Program-made: the position numbers and the translations under genes
The notes under the pieces: generated by a model
What the model was told of the DNA's origin: nothing
The model's input: the letters and a program-made list of their open reading frames with translations, nothing else
Database searches by the model: none
Source: DATEDA01 sp963789885
GTDB taxonomy: Bacteria; Pseudomonadota; Gammaproteobacteria; Burkholderiales; SG8-39
Assembly: GCA_963789885.1 (NCBI GenBank)
Contig: CAWBNB010000049.1
Span: 1 to 64,000, forward strand
DNA: 64,000 nucleotides
Direction of reading: 5' to 3'
Shown here: positions 18,446 through 26,984 of the stretch, in pieces
How positions within the stretch are numbered: the first letter of the stretch is position 1
Layout of the letters: the number at the start of each line of letters is the position of its first letter

Positions 18446-18495
18446 GACCGCTCGCCGGGGCAGCAGGCGCGCGCTCGACGCGCACGCTCACGCGG

Positions 18496-18636
18496 ATGGG
18501 CATTCACCCCATCGAGAACGCGAACTTCGGCGAGATGGCGCGCGACAAGGTGTGGACGTCGTGCACGATAATTCTGCCGCTGCTGGAGAAGGGCGCGGCG
18601 GTGCGGCCGCTCGCGATCGGCGTGCCGCGCCGCTGA
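18496..18636 (+). pseudogene. Possible C-terminal remnant of a cyclase-family (kynurenine formamidase-like) gene
   Basis: Forty-six residues starting 'MGIHPIENANFGEM' and ending 'TIILPLLEKGAAVRPLAIG'. This resembles the last two strands of cyclase-family metal hydrolases, whose tails read '...ENL... LPLKI-x-G-x-x-x-PxRxVAL'. The rest of the enzyme is absent and there is no ribosome-binding site, so a decayed fragment is more likely than a gene. The surrounding 18446-18649 shows nothing else. Call made by eye only. Confidence 0.3.
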
Positions 18637-18649
18637 CGCGGTCTTCGAG

Positions 18650-18859
18650 TTAAGCGAATCGCGCGCGAACGCGCTGCGTGAGCGCGCGGACGCCGTGCCC
18701 CGCCCACTGAGCGACGGCTTGCACCGCTTTGATCGCGCGATACACCGCCTCGGCGAGCGCCTCTGCACGCTGCAGCGTAGCGGTAGCCGCCGCGCGGTCG
18801 GCGGCGTTCATCTGGACCCGATCCAGCAAGTCGATCATGGAGCCAAGTTCTTGATTCAT
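18650..18859 (-). CDS. Small hypothetical protein, predicted helical
   Basis: 69 residues from ATG at 18859 ('MNQELGSMIDLLDRVQMN'), almost entirely alpha-helical: acidic first half, Ala-rich middle ('AADRAAATATLQRAEALAEAV') and basic tail 'RALTQRVRARFA'. A GAGG box stands 6 bases before the ATG. The region upstream (18860-18957) is unusually AT-rich for this genome, as expected for a promoter. I do not recognise a family. Confidence 0.5.
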   Translation of the reverse strand: MNQELGSMIDLLDRVQMNAADRAAATATLQRAEALAEAVYRAIKAVQAVAQWAGHGVRALTQRVRARFA

Positions 18860-18957
18860 ATGGAGCCTCATTCGTTTCTGGCGATTATGGTGCATCGCAC
18901 AATAAGAATATAAGGCCCCCAGACAGGGTCTTCAATCGCGAATTCGGATCCCTGCGA

Positions 18958-20652
18958 TCACCCCGGTGAATCGAGCATGACCTCCGCCCGCACTGCCCCC
19001 GCGCGCGCGTGGCGTGCGGTCAACTTCACCGACCCGCCCGGCCGCGCGCGGACCACCCACTCCACCTTGGCGCGATCCTCGGTCGCGTCGCCGCTCCAGC
19101 CGGCCCAGCCGCTCGGGACGACCGGCTTGTACGCGCGGCCCTCGAGCTGTCCGAGCTCTTCCCGAGCGCTGCCCGTCTCGAGCCGCGCGCCGTCGGGCAC
19201 CTCGATCTCCGCGACGAGCGCGCGCACGGTCTTGTTCTTCAGCGCGCGCTGCGTGACGTAGCTCGGCAGCCAGCCGGAGTTCTGCACGACCAACCGTACG
19301 CGCCAGGAGTCCTCGCCGAGCCGCGTCGCGGTCGCTTCGACGAGCTCGAGCTTCGGCGAGACGAGGAGGTGCCACACGAGCCACTTCGGGAAGCGAGAGA
19401 TCTCCTCCTCGAGGAGCGCGTGGGGCGGATTGCTCCAGGTGTAGAGCGCGTCCCAGCCGCCGAGCTCGACGTCGCCGAGCTGCGGATGGCGGAACGGATA
19501 CCAGTCGACGAAACCGCGGCCGCCGAGCGCGCCGTCGTTCCAGGCGAGGAGCTTCAGGTCGTCCTCGAGCGGGTGCTCACGGTACCACTCGATGAACTTG
19601 TAGTCCGCGATCCCCGCCGCGCGCTGCGGGCTCCAGATCTCGATCGTCCAGGCGAAGAGGCCGAGGTGGTCGTAGGCCCAGTCATCGAACGAACCGGTGA
19701 TCACTTCCTTCGGGTGGTAGCGGAAATCGTGGAACACCGAGATGTTCGGATAACCGGTGAGCTCGGTCCCTTTCGCCCCGAGCTTCTGGTAGGTCCACAG
19801 GTCTTCCGCGGGGAGCGTGTCGTCGGCCTGGTGGGAGTACGGCCGCAGCAGCACGCCGCTGTAGGTGTGGAACAGGATCGCGCCGGTGACGTTCGGATGC
19901 GACGCGATGAACTCCACCGCGGTGCGTACCTCCGGCTCCGAGGTCGGAAAGGGTCCGGCGCCGTGCTGCTCGTGCTCCTGCCGCCAGCCGGCCGGAAAGT
20001 TGCGGTTCAGGTCGAGCTGCTCGCGGCGCGGGGCGAGCTCGAGCGTGACGCCGTCCCAGGCGTCGATCGTCCCTTCGGGGAGCAGTCGGTAATAGCGGCC
20101 GCCCGTTTCGGTCGGATCGCGGCGGACCATCAGCCGCGGATCGCGGTCGGAGACCTTCCACGGGCCGTTCGGATCGGGGACGCGCATAGTAAGCACGCGG
20201 CCGTCGCCATCGACGTCCTCGCGGCGCAGCCCCGCTATCGGTTCCTCGTCATAGGGGTAGGGGCGAGTGCTCGAGCGGATGATCCTCGGCACGTCGGCGA
20301 GCGCCCATTCGGCGCCGTCGGGGTTGAGGCGCGGGCAGACGTAGAAGACGCGCGTGTCGAGACAGCGCGTCACCTCGGGGTCGGTGCCGTACTGCGTGAC
20401 GAGGTAATGGAGCAGATACAGGCACGCCATCGAACCGGCAACTTCCGTCGCATGGATGTTGCCGTCGACCCAGAGCGCGGGCTTGTCGCGGTCGGCGCCG
20501 GAGTCGAAGCGCGTCGCGGTCGCGAGCCAGATGTCGCGGCCCTCGAAGCTCTTGCCGATGCTCTCGATCTGGACGAGCGCGGGATGCGCGGCGGCCAGGG
20601 CGTGCAGGGCGCGCGTGAGATCGTCGTAGCGAAGGTAGGTGTCGAACCGCAT
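18958..20652 (-). CDS. M14-family zinc carboxypeptidase
   Basis: 564 residues. Peptidase_M14 signature: zinc ligands His67 and Glu70 in 'GNIHATEVAGS', third ligand His262 in 'AILFHTYSG', and catalytic Glu338 in 'AWTIEIWSP'. The substrate-binding 'CPRLNPDGAEWAL' and 'LDLNRNFPAGW' are present. About 150 C-terminal residues form an extra beta-rich domain ('VVQNSGWLPSYVTQRAL', 'GWSGDATEDRAKVEWVVRA'). No signal peptide is visible, so a cytoplasmic peptidase is likely. ATG at 20652 is chosen for its GGAG box; longer upstream readings lack domain features. Confidence 0.92.
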   Translation of the reverse strand: MRFDTYLRYDDLTRALHALAAAHPALVQIESIGKSFEGRDIWLATATRFDSGADRDKPALWVDGNIHATEVAGSMACLYLLHYLVTQYGTDPEVTRCLDTRVFYVCPRLNPDGAEWALADVPRIIRSSTRPYPYDEEPIAGLRREDVDGDGRVLTMRVPDPNGPWKVSDRDPRLMVRRDPTETGGRYYRLLPEGTIDAWDGVTLELAPRREQLDLNRNFPAGWRQEHEQHGAGPFPTSEPEVRTAVEFIASHPNVTGAILFHTYSGVLLRPYSHQADDTLPAEDLWTYQKLGAKGTELTGYPNISVFHDFRYHPKEVITGSFDDWAYDHLGLFAWTIEIWSPQRAAGIADYKFIEWYREHPLEDDLKLLAWNDGALGGRGFVDWYPFRHPQLGDVELGGWDALYTWSNPPHALLEEEISRFPKWLVWHLLVSPKLELVEATATRLGEDSWRVRLVVQNSGWLPSYVTQRALKNKTVRALVAEIEVPDGARLETGSAREELGQLEGRAYKPVVPSGWAGWSGDATEDRAKVEWVVRARPGGSVKLTARHARAGAVRAEVMLDSPG

Positions 20653-20820
20653 TTTCACCGCTCCGGGAGGAGACCGATTATCCTCGCGGGGCCGCGACCC
20701 GCCCACCGGCGTCGAGCCGGCCCGGATCAGCCTGGTGCTGCGGGAGAATCTGCCGGCGTGAGCGGACATCGCCCGCGGCGCGCCCTTTCCCCTCCAACCC
20801 TGCTCTGCCATACTGCCCGC

Positions 20821-21057
20821 ATGCGCACGATCGGCAAACGCGAGATCCGCCAGCCATCGGCCGTGCCCAGCGCAGGGGCGCTCCGGGAGGCTGCGGCGCA
20901 TCAAGCGGCCGGCCAGGCTTTGGCGGCCATGGCAACGACTGGGGTCCGCAAGGGCATCTATCGGTTCGCATCCCATGCCGAGATGAATCGCCACACCGAC
21001 GAGGCGCTGGCGCGCGCCGTGGCGTTAAACGCGCGCCGGCGGGCCGTGCGACGGTGA
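20821..21057 (+). CDS. Putative antitoxin-like partner of the adjacent nucleotidyltransferase
   Basis: 78 residues, basic, with an Ala-rich middle and the C-terminal 'KGIYRFASHAEMNRHTDEALARAVALNARRR'. Small proteins with this 'G-x-YRF-x-SHEE' motif often precede nucleotidyltransferase genes in proteobacteria, from memory of gene neighbourhoods. Its TGA is followed directly by the ATG of the next gene (21058), so the two are translationally coupled. No DNA-binding motif is obvious. An antitoxin role is inferred from size, order and partner. Confidence 0.6.
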   Translation: MRTIGKREIRQPSAVPSAGALREAAAHQAAGQALAAMATTGVRKGIYRFASHAEMNRHTDEALARAVALNARRRAVRR

Positions 21058-21552
21058 ATGACCGATCCTTCCTCGAAGCTCGCGCGGCCGGCGAGCGTCG
21101 ATGACCTCAAGCTGCTGCTGCGCGCGCTCCACGATCACGACGTCGACTACCTGCTGATCGGCGGATACGCCTTGAACGCGCTCGGCTACCAGCGCGGAAC
21201 GGTGGACATCGACCTGGTGCTGCGGCCCACGCGCGACGAGGGAGAGAAGGTCAAACGTGCGCTGCTGCTGCTGCCGGACGGGGTCGCCAAGGATCTGGAT
21301 CCCGAATGGTTCGCGGATGCCGAGACCATCCGCGTCGCCGACGCCTTCATCGTCGACCTTATGTTCAACGCTTGCGGCGAAACTTACGAGTCGCTGCTCC
21401 CCTACGCAGTCACGATCGACCTCGATGGGGTACCGGTCCGTACGCTCAACCTGGAGGGTCTGCTAAAGACCAAGCAGAGCGTGCGCGACAAGGACAGATT
21501 GGACCGTGAAGTGCTCGAGCGTGCACTGGCCGAGTCGAAGAAGCCGGAGTGA
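21058..21552 (+). CDS. Nucleotidyltransferase-fold protein (AbiEii/DUF6036-like putative toxin)
   Basis: 164 residues with the minimal nucleotidyltransferase active site: Gly35-Gly36 in 'LLIGGYALNALG', Asp50 and Asp52 in 'GTVDIDLVLRP', and the third acid Asp100 in 'AFIVDLMF'. The C-terminal 'LNLEGLLKTKQSVRDKDRLD' is typical of AbiEii-like proteins. Characterised relatives transfer nucleotides to tRNA or protein and are neutralised by the gene upstream. The immediate coupling to a 78-residue basic protein supports a toxin-antitoxin arrangement. Base composition at third positions is similar to its neighbours. Confidence 0.85.
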   Translation: MTDPSSKLARPASVDDLKLLLRALHDHDVDYLLIGGYALNALGYQRGTVDIDLVLRPTRDEGEKVKRALLLLPDGVAKDLDPEWFADAETIRVADAFIVDLMFNACGETYESLLPYAVTIDLDGVPVRTLNLEGLLKTKQSVRDKDRLDREVLERALAESKKPE

Positions 21553-21576
21553 ACCCAGCGGCGGAGGCTGATCGCC

Positions 21577-22491
21577 ATGATCATCGAGACCCAGGAAGAC
21601 GTCACCCGCGCGGTCATCGCGGAGATGCACCGCACGCCGGACGCGCGCACGAAAGAGATCCTCGAAGCCCTGGTGCGGCACCTGCACGCGTTCGTGCGCG
21701 AGGTGCGGCTGAACGAGCGCGAGTTCCAGGCGGCGATCCGGCTCGTCAACGCGATCGGGCAGCATACGACTGCGAGCCACAACGAGGCGATGCTGATCGC
21801 CGGCGCGCTCGGCGTGTCGAACCTCGTTTGCCTGCTGAACAACGGCGCCAACGGGACGCAACCGACCCAGGCGAACAACCTCGGGCCGTTCTGGCGCGCG
21901 GGCGCGCCGCACGTCGAGAACGGCGGCTCGCTGCTGCGCTCGCCGGTGCCCGGCGAAGCACTGTTCTTCAAGGGCCGGGTGCGCGACGCGGGCGGGCGGC
22001 CGATCGCCGGCGTGCAGGTGGATGTCTGGCACTCCTCGCCGGTCGGCCTGTACGAGAACCAGGACCCATCGCAGGCGGAGATGAACCTGCGCGGGATATT
22101 CACGACCGACGCGGACGGCTCCTTCGCGTTCCGTAGCGTGAAGCCGGGCGCCTACCCGGTGCCGATCGAGGGACCGGCCGGGGTGCTGCTCGGCGCGCAG
22201 AAGCGCCACAACTGGCGTCCGGCGCACCTGCACTTCATCTTCTTCAAGCCCGGCTGGAAGACGATCGCCTCGCAGGTCTACACGAACGACGACAAGTATC
22301 TCGAGACCGACTCGCAGTTCGGCGTCACGAAGGCGCTGATCGGGCACTACGTGAAGCACGAGGGCGAGCCGGCCCCGGGCCCCGGCGTGGACGGGACGTG
22401 GTGGTCGCTCGATCACACGTTCGTCCTCGAGCCGGGCGAGGCCCGGATGCCCGCGCCGCCGATCTCGAAGAAGGTGGAAGCCGGCGCCTAG
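21577..22491 (+). CDS. Intradiol ring-cleavage dioxygenase (catechol/hydroxyquinol 1,2-dioxygenase-like)
   Basis: 304 residues, the length of catechol and hydroxyquinol 1,2-dioxygenases. The N-terminal dioxygenase_N helical domain ('VRHLHAFVREVRLNEREF') is followed by the catalytic beta-sandwich. The non-haem Fe(III) ligands are present: Tyr159 ('GLYENQ'), Tyr193 ('PGAYPVP'), His217 and His219 ('RPAHLHF'). It opens an aromatic diol between the hydroxyls to a muconate-type product. It stands between the nucleotidyltransferase pair and a convergent amidohydrolase, not in a recognisable catabolic operon. Confidence 0.93.
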   Translation: MIIETQEDVTRAVIAEMHRTPDARTKEILEALVRHLHAFVREVRLNEREFQAAIRLVNAIGQHTTASHNEAMLIAGALGVSNLVCLLNNGANGTQPTQANNLGPFWRAGAPHVENGGSLLRSPVPGEALFFKGRVRDAGGRPIAGVQVDVWHSSPVGLYENQDPSQAEMNLRGIFTTDADGSFAFRSVKPGAYPVPIEGPAGVLLGAQKRHNWRPAHLHFIFFKPGWKTIASQVYTNDDKYLETDSQFGVTKALIGHYVKHEGEPAPGPGVDGTWWSLDHTFVLEPGEARMPAPPISKKVEAGA

Positions 22492-22523
22492 CGCTGACGC
22501 TGTAGCGCGCTGACGCGTCGCGC

Positions 22524-23816
22524 CTATCGCACCGCGAACGGCGCGTTGTACGGCCGTCCGAACGGCACGCCGCCCACCACCGCCTGCACCGGCCGCAGAT
22601 GCACCTTGCCGTCGCGCTCGTTCTTGCGCGTGTCGACGAATCGCACCGGGCCTTCGACGACGTCGAGGATGCTGACGTCGCCGGGCGCGCCGTTCTGCAG
22701 CGTGCCGAGCTTCGGCGCGCGGTTGATGATCCGCGCCGGGTTGATCGTCGCCATCGTCACCACCTGCTCGAGCGTGAAGCCCATGTTCAGGAACTTGCTC
22801 ATCACCCAGGTGAGGTAGGGCATCCCGGGCGTGTTGCCGGAGAAGACGTGGATATCCGAGGAGATCACGTCGGGCGTCGCGCCCTGCTGGATCGCGGCCT
22901 CGGCGATCGTGTAGTCGAAGCTGCCGCCGCCGTGTCCGACGTCGAACATGACACCGCGGCGCTTCGCCTCGAGCGCGGCGGGCAGGAGCTTGCCGTCCTG
23001 CACGATGTTCGTCCCCTCGCCCGCCTCGTTCGGGAAGCCCGAGTAGCTGTGCGTCAGGATGTCGCCCGCGCGCAGGGTGTTCAGGATCTGCGACATCAGC
23101 TCGCGGGTCTGCACGCCGCCGATGTGGCACATCACCTTGCCGCCGGTGCCCGAGAGCTCGCACGCGCGGATCGCGCGCCGCAGCGGCTCGAGGCCATGCT
23201 TCGCGATCACGTTCTCCGACATCCGCACTTTCACGCCGATCACCATGTCGGCGTTCTCGGCGACCGCCTTGGCCGCCGCGTCGGTCTGCGCGTAGTCGAT
23301 GTTGAAGAGCTCGCCCACCGGGAAGCCGGCGAGCCCGATGTTCGCGATGTGGACGAACGCGTAGAGCCGGCAGCGGGTCTGCGCGACGATGTGGCGGCGG
23401 AACACGGCGAAGTTGTTGGCGCCGGCATCGCCCGCCGACACGAGCGTGGTCGTTCCCTGGAACGGCACGAGCTCGTCGGCGGGAATCCCGATCGCCGAGC
23501 CGTACGGGAACACGTGCGAGTGCAGATCGATGAGGCCAGGTGTGACGAGCTTGCCGCTCGCGTTCAGGACGCGGAGCGCCCGATCGGCCGGGATGTCGGC
23601 CTCGACCGCCTCGACCACGCCGTAGCGGATGCCGATGTCGCGCCGCGCGCGCAGCTTCTGGCTCGGGTCGAGGACCTCGCCGCCCTTGATCACCAGGTCG
23701 AACTTGTCGTTCGGGCCCATCGCGGCCTGCACCGCGCGTCCCACGAGCCCCGAAACGGCGAGGGCGGAAACCGCCCCGGCGCCGGCGAGAAACCGGCGGC
23801 GATCACGTATGTTCAT
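22524..23816 (-). CDS. Tat-exported amidohydrolase-family metal-dependent hydrolase
   Basis: 430 residues. The N-terminus 'RDRRRFLAGAGAVSALAVSG' is a Tat signal. The amidohydrolase core has the small beta domain 'FDLVIKGGEVLDPSQKLRA', the metal motif 'LIDLHSHVF', 'KVMCHIG' and 'DILTHSYSGF', then 'VISSDIHVFSG' with the catalytic Asp, and the C-terminal 'ATINPARIINRAPKLGTLQNGAPGDVSI'. This resembles the dihydroorotase/deacetylase-like subgroup. Periplasmic location is unusual for that group. It is divergent from the DapA-like gene. Confidence 0.92.
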   Translation of the reverse strand: MNIRDRRRFLAGAGAVSALAVSGLVGRAVQAAMGPNDKFDLVIKGGEVLDPSQKLRARRDIGIRYGVVEAVEADIPADRALRVLNASGKLVTPGLIDLHSHVFPYGSAIGIPADELVPFQGTTTLVSAGDAGANNFAVFRRHIVAQTRCRLYAFVHIANIGLAGFPVGELFNIDYAQTDAAAKAVAENADMVIGVKVRMSENVIAKHGLEPLRRAIRACELSGTGGKVMCHIGGVQTRELMSQILNTLRAGDILTHSYSGFPNEAGEGTNIVQDGKLLPAALEAKRRGVMFDVGHGGGSFDYTIAEAAIQQGATPDVISSDIHVFSGNTPGMPYLTWVMSKFLNMGFTLEQVVTMATINPARIINRAPKLGTLQNGAPGDVSILDVVEGPVRFVDTRKNERDGKVHLRPVQAVVGGVPFGRPYNAPFAVR

Positions 23817-23944
23817 TGTTGGCCTCCCTTGGTGGCCCGCTCACGTTGAGCCGCGCCCGGAGGAGCGTCAAGCTGCGACGCAGCACCGCGGGACGCTGCC
23901 CACTGCTGTACCCTCCGGGACTCCTCCCCCGGAGCGCACCGTCC

Positions 23945-24880
23945 ATGACCACCGCCGCGCGCGAGCGTTACACCGGCGTCTTCCCTATCGCCCCCACGCC
24001 TTTTACCGACCGCTTCGACGTCGATCTCGACGGCCAGCGGCGCGTGCTCGACTGCATGATCGACCAGGGCGTCGACGGCATCTGCATCCTCGCCAACTAC
24101 TCCGAGCAGTTCCTGCTCACCGACGCGGAGCGCGACACGCTGCTCGACCTCTGCCTCAAGCACGTCGCCGGGCGGAAGCCGGTGATCGTGACGTGCAGCC
24201 ACTTCAGCACGCGGATCGCGATCGAGCGCGCGCGGCGCGCGGAGGCGGCCGGCGCGCGGATGCTGATGCTGATGCCGCCGTATCACGGCGCGACGCTGCG
24301 CGCGGACGAACCGGGCGTGTTCGAGCAGTTCGCGCGCATCGCCGAGGCGGTCTCGATCCCGCTGATGGTGCAGGACGCGCCGCTAAGCGGCGTGACGCTC
24401 TCGGTGCCGTTCCTCGCGCGGCTCGCGCGCGAGGTGCCGCAGGTCTGCTACTTCAAGATCGAGGTGCCCGGGGCCGCGGCGAAGCTGCGCGCGCTGATCG
24501 CTGCGGGTGGCGCGGCGATCGCCGGTCCGTTCGACGGCGAGGAGAGCATCACCCTGATGGCCGATCTCGAAGCGGGCGCGACCGGCACGATGCCGAGCGC
24601 GCTCGCGCCCGATCTGATCCGGCCGGTGCTCGAGCACTATCGCGCCGGGCGGAAGAGCGAAGCCGCCGCGGCGTACGCGCGCATCCTGCCGCTCCTCAAC
24701 TACGAGAACCGCCAGTGCGGCCTGCGGGCGACGAAGACGGTGATGAAGGAAGGCGGCGTGATCAAGAGTGACGCCGTGCGACATCCGCTCGAGCCGATGC
24801 ACCCGCAGACGCGCGCCGGGCTGCTCGCGCTCGCCGCCGAGCTCCAGCCGCTCGCGTTGCGCTGGGGCAAGGGCAACTGA
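23945..24880 (+). CDS. Dihydrodipicolinate synthase (DapA)/N-acetylneuraminate lyase family aldolase
   Basis: 311-residue TIM-barrel class I aldolase. The Schiff-base lysine is Lys171 in 'CYFKIEV'; other marks are 'GVFPIAPTPFTD', 'GVDGICILANYSEQFLLTDAER' in place of the usual GTTGE loop, and 'MLMPPYHG'. The altered 'NYSEQ' loop makes true DapA function unlikely; such paralogues act on hydroxy-oxo acids or substituted lyase substrates. The next gene begins within its stop codon. Confidence 0.9.
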   Translation: MTTAARERYTGVFPIAPTPFTDRFDVDLDGQRRVLDCMIDQGVDGICILANYSEQFLLTDAERDTLLDLCLKHVAGRKPVIVTCSHFSTRIAIERARRAEAAGARMLMLMPPYHGATLRADEPGVFEQFARIAEAVSIPLMVQDAPLSGVTLSVPFLARLAREVPQVCYFKIEVPGAAAKLRALIAAGGAAIAGPFDGEESITLMADLEAGATGTMPSALAPDLIRPVLEHYRAGRKSEAAAAYARILPLLNYENRQCGLRATKTVMKEGGVIKSDAVRHPLEPMHPQTRAGLLALAAELQPLALRWGKGN

Positions 24881-25626
24881 CGGCCGCCACGCTGCTCGAG
24901 GCCGCGCGCAGGCTCTCGCGCTCGCTCGCGAAGCTCGAGTTCCCGCCGCCGGTCGCGCACGTCTACGACCCGCACCAGTATGCGTGGGCGCCCTACGAGG
25001 CGTACGTCACGCGTTATGGCGCGGGTCCGAAGCGCGTCGTGCTGCTCGGCATGAACCCGGGGCCGTTCGGAATGATGCAGACCGGTGTCCCGTTCGGCGA
25101 GATCGCGGCCGTCCGCGACTGGATGGGGATTCGCGCGGCGGTCGACAAACCGAAGCGCGAGCATCCGCGGCGGCCGATCGAAGGCTTCGAGTGTGACCGC
25201 TCGGAGGTCAGCGGGCGGCGACTCTGGGGCTGGGCGGCCGACCGGTTCGGTGCCGCGGAGGCGTTCTTCGCCGACTGGTTCGTGCTCAACTACTGCCCGC
25301 TCGCGTTCCTCGAGGCGTCGGGGCGCAATTTCACGCCGGACAAGCTTCCGGCGCAGCTCCTTCGCGCCGTGCACAACGCCTGCGATGCCCACCTCGCCGT
25401 CGCGCTGACCGAGCTCGCGCCGGTCCATGCGATCGGCGTCGGGGCATTCGCGGAGAAGCGGATCCGCGCCGTGCTGGAAAGCGATCGCGTCGACGGCGTA
25501 GCGGCGCGGAAGATCAGGGTCGGACAGATCCTTCATCCGAGCCCGGCCAGCCCGGCGGCGAACCGCGGCTGGGTCGAGGCCGCTGAGGCGCAGCTCGCGG
25601 CGCTCGGCGTGCCGCTGCCGCGCTAG
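24877..25626 (+). CDS. SMUG1-type uracil-DNA glycosylase with probable CTG start
   Basis: The coding frame is recognisable from about 24877 to 25626 (249 residues): 'YDPHQYAWAPYEAYVTRYG', then the SMUG1 motif 1 'GMNPGPFGMMQTGVPFG' (Met at residue 55), 'NYCPLAFLEASGRNFTPDKLP' and motif 2 'HPSPASPAAN' near residue 220. The enzyme removes uracil from DNA. Starting at the first ATG (25039) would cut off motif 1's strand. No ATG, GTG or TTG exists between the upstream stop (24769) and 25039. CTG at 24877, overlapping the TGA of the previous gene as CTGA, is the best start. Confidence 0.85.
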   Translation: MTAATLLEAARRLSRSLAKLEFPPPVAHVYDPHQYAWAPYEAYVTRYGAGPKRVVLLGMNPGPFGMMQTGVPFGEIAAVRDWMGIRAAVDKPKREHPRRPIEGFECDRSEVSGRRLWGWAADRFGAAEAFFADWFVLNYCPLAFLEASGRNFTPDKLPAQLLRAVHNACDAHLAVALTELAPVHAIGVGAFAEKRIRAVLESDRVDGVAARKIRVGQILHPSPASPAANRGWVEAAEAQLAALGVPLPR

Positions 25627-25733
25627 GGGCGGCTGCGGCCGTTCGCGCAGCCGCTCTCGGGGAGCGGGCGCTCGGACGGACGCACCCGGGACGGTGCTAG
25701 ATTACGCACCCGCAGCAGCATCGGAGCCCGACC

Positions 25734-26984
25734 GTGAGCGCACTCGAAACCGTACCGATCGCACGCGCGTGGCCGCAGGAAGGGCCCGGCCGCGCGCCGT
25801 ACTGGGTCTTCTCGGACCCCGACGTCTACGCGCGCGAACAGGTGCGCATCTTCCGCGGCCCGATGTGGCACTACGTCGGACTGGAGGCGGAGATCCCCGA
25901 GGCGGGTTCGTTCAAGTGCACGCGGGTCGGCGACGCGCCGGTCATCGTGTGCCGCGACGAGTCCGGCGCGCTGCGGGCGATGGTGAACCGCTGCGCGCAT
26001 CGCGGAAACCTCGTCTGCCGCGAAGAGCTCGGCAAGGCGCAGGAGTTCTACTGCGTCTACCACGCCTGGGTCTACAACCTGAGCGGCGATCTCAAGTCGG
26101 CCGCGTTCCGGCGGGGCCTGCGCGGCGAGGGCGGGCTGCCGGCCGACTTCCGGCTCGAGGATCACGGCCTGCAGAAGCTGCGCTGCGAATCGTTCTGCGG
26201 CCTCGTGTTCGCGACGTATTCGCCCGACACGCCGCCGCTCGCGGACTGGCTGGGCGAGGCGGGCGACGGCATCCGCCGCACGCTGATCAAGCCGCTGAAA
26301 GTGCTCGGCTACGACACGCAGCGCATCAACGCCAACTGGAAGAACTACCACGAGAACCCGCGCGACTCGTACCACGCGAACATCCTGCATGCCTTCTACG
26401 GCACGTTCGGCATGTCGCGACAGTCGCAGGAGTCCGCGATGTTCATCGAGCGGAGCGGCCGGCATCAGTACTTCTACACCAAGGCCGGCACCGAGAAGCC
26501 GTCCGCCGATTACAAGGAGACCGCGTCCGGCCTGCGTTCGCACAACGAGGGGTTCAAGCTCGAGGACTACTCGATCCTCCAGTGGCAGGACGAGTACGGC
26601 GACGGCATCAGCGTCCAGATCCTGTCCCTGTATCCGAGCTTCGTCCTGCACCAGATCGCGCACAGCCTGGCGACCCGGCAGCTCATCCCGAACGGCCCGG
26701 ACTCGTGCGATCTCAACTGGACCTACTTCGGCTTCGCCGACGATCCGCCGGAGCTGACCGAGCGCCGGCTGATGCAGACCAACCTCGTCGGCTCGGCGGG
26801 GATGGTCTCGATGGAGGACGCGGCGGTGTGCAACATGATCCGGCGCGCGACCGGCGGCGCCGGCGACGCCGCCTCGGTGATGTACATGGGCGGCAAGGAT
26901 CTCGTGAGCGGCGGCACCACCAAGCTTTCCGAACGGGGCTTGCGCAACTTCTGGCAGACCTACCGCACCGACATGGGCTACTGA
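25734..26984 (+). CDS. Aromatic ring-hydroxylating dioxygenase, alpha subunit
   Basis: 416 residues. Rieske [2Fe-2S] ligands Cys87, His89, Cys107 and His110 lie in 'NRCAHRGN' and 'CVYHAWVYNL'. The mononuclear-iron site is in 'ENPRDSYHANILH' with Asp211, His214 and His219. This is the catalytic subunit of a Rieske oxygenase that cis-dihydroxylates an aromatic acid or related ring, closest in feel to anthranilate/benzoate-type enzymes. GTG start after 'gcccgacc'. The beta subunit ATG overlaps its TGA (TGATG). No ferredoxin or reductase gene is in the unit, so electrons must come from elsewhere. Confidence 0.93.
   Translation: MSALETVPIARAWPQEGPGRAPYWVFSDPDVYAREQVRIFRGPMWHYVGLEAEIPEAGSFKCTRVGDAPVIVCRDESGALRAMVNRCAHRGNLVCREELGKAQEFYCVYHAWVYNLSGDLKSAAFRRGLRGEGGLPADFRLEDHGLQKLRCESFCGLVFATYSPDTPPLADWLGEAGDGIRRTLIKPLKVLGYDTQRINANWKNYHENPRDSYHANILHAFYGTFGMSRQSQESAMFIERSGRHQYFYTKAGTEKPSADYKETASGLRSHNEGFKLEDYSILQWQDEYGDGISVQILSLYPSFVLHQIAHSLATRQLIPNGPDSCDLNWTYFGFADDPPELTERRLMQTNLVGSAGMVSMEDAAVCNMIRRATGGAGDAASVMYMGGKDLVSGGTTKLSERGLRNFWQTYRTDMGY

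Noticed and set aside
18940..18951. Abutting EcoRI and BamHI sites (GAATTCGGATCC), as in a cloning linker
   Set aside because: No vector sequence adjoins them and the flanks are ordinary for this genome; a chance match is more likely.
19009..20820. Long + strand open frame opposite the M14 peptidase
   Set aside because: Shadow of a clear M14 gene; only its last 78 codons (20821-21057) look like a real gene.
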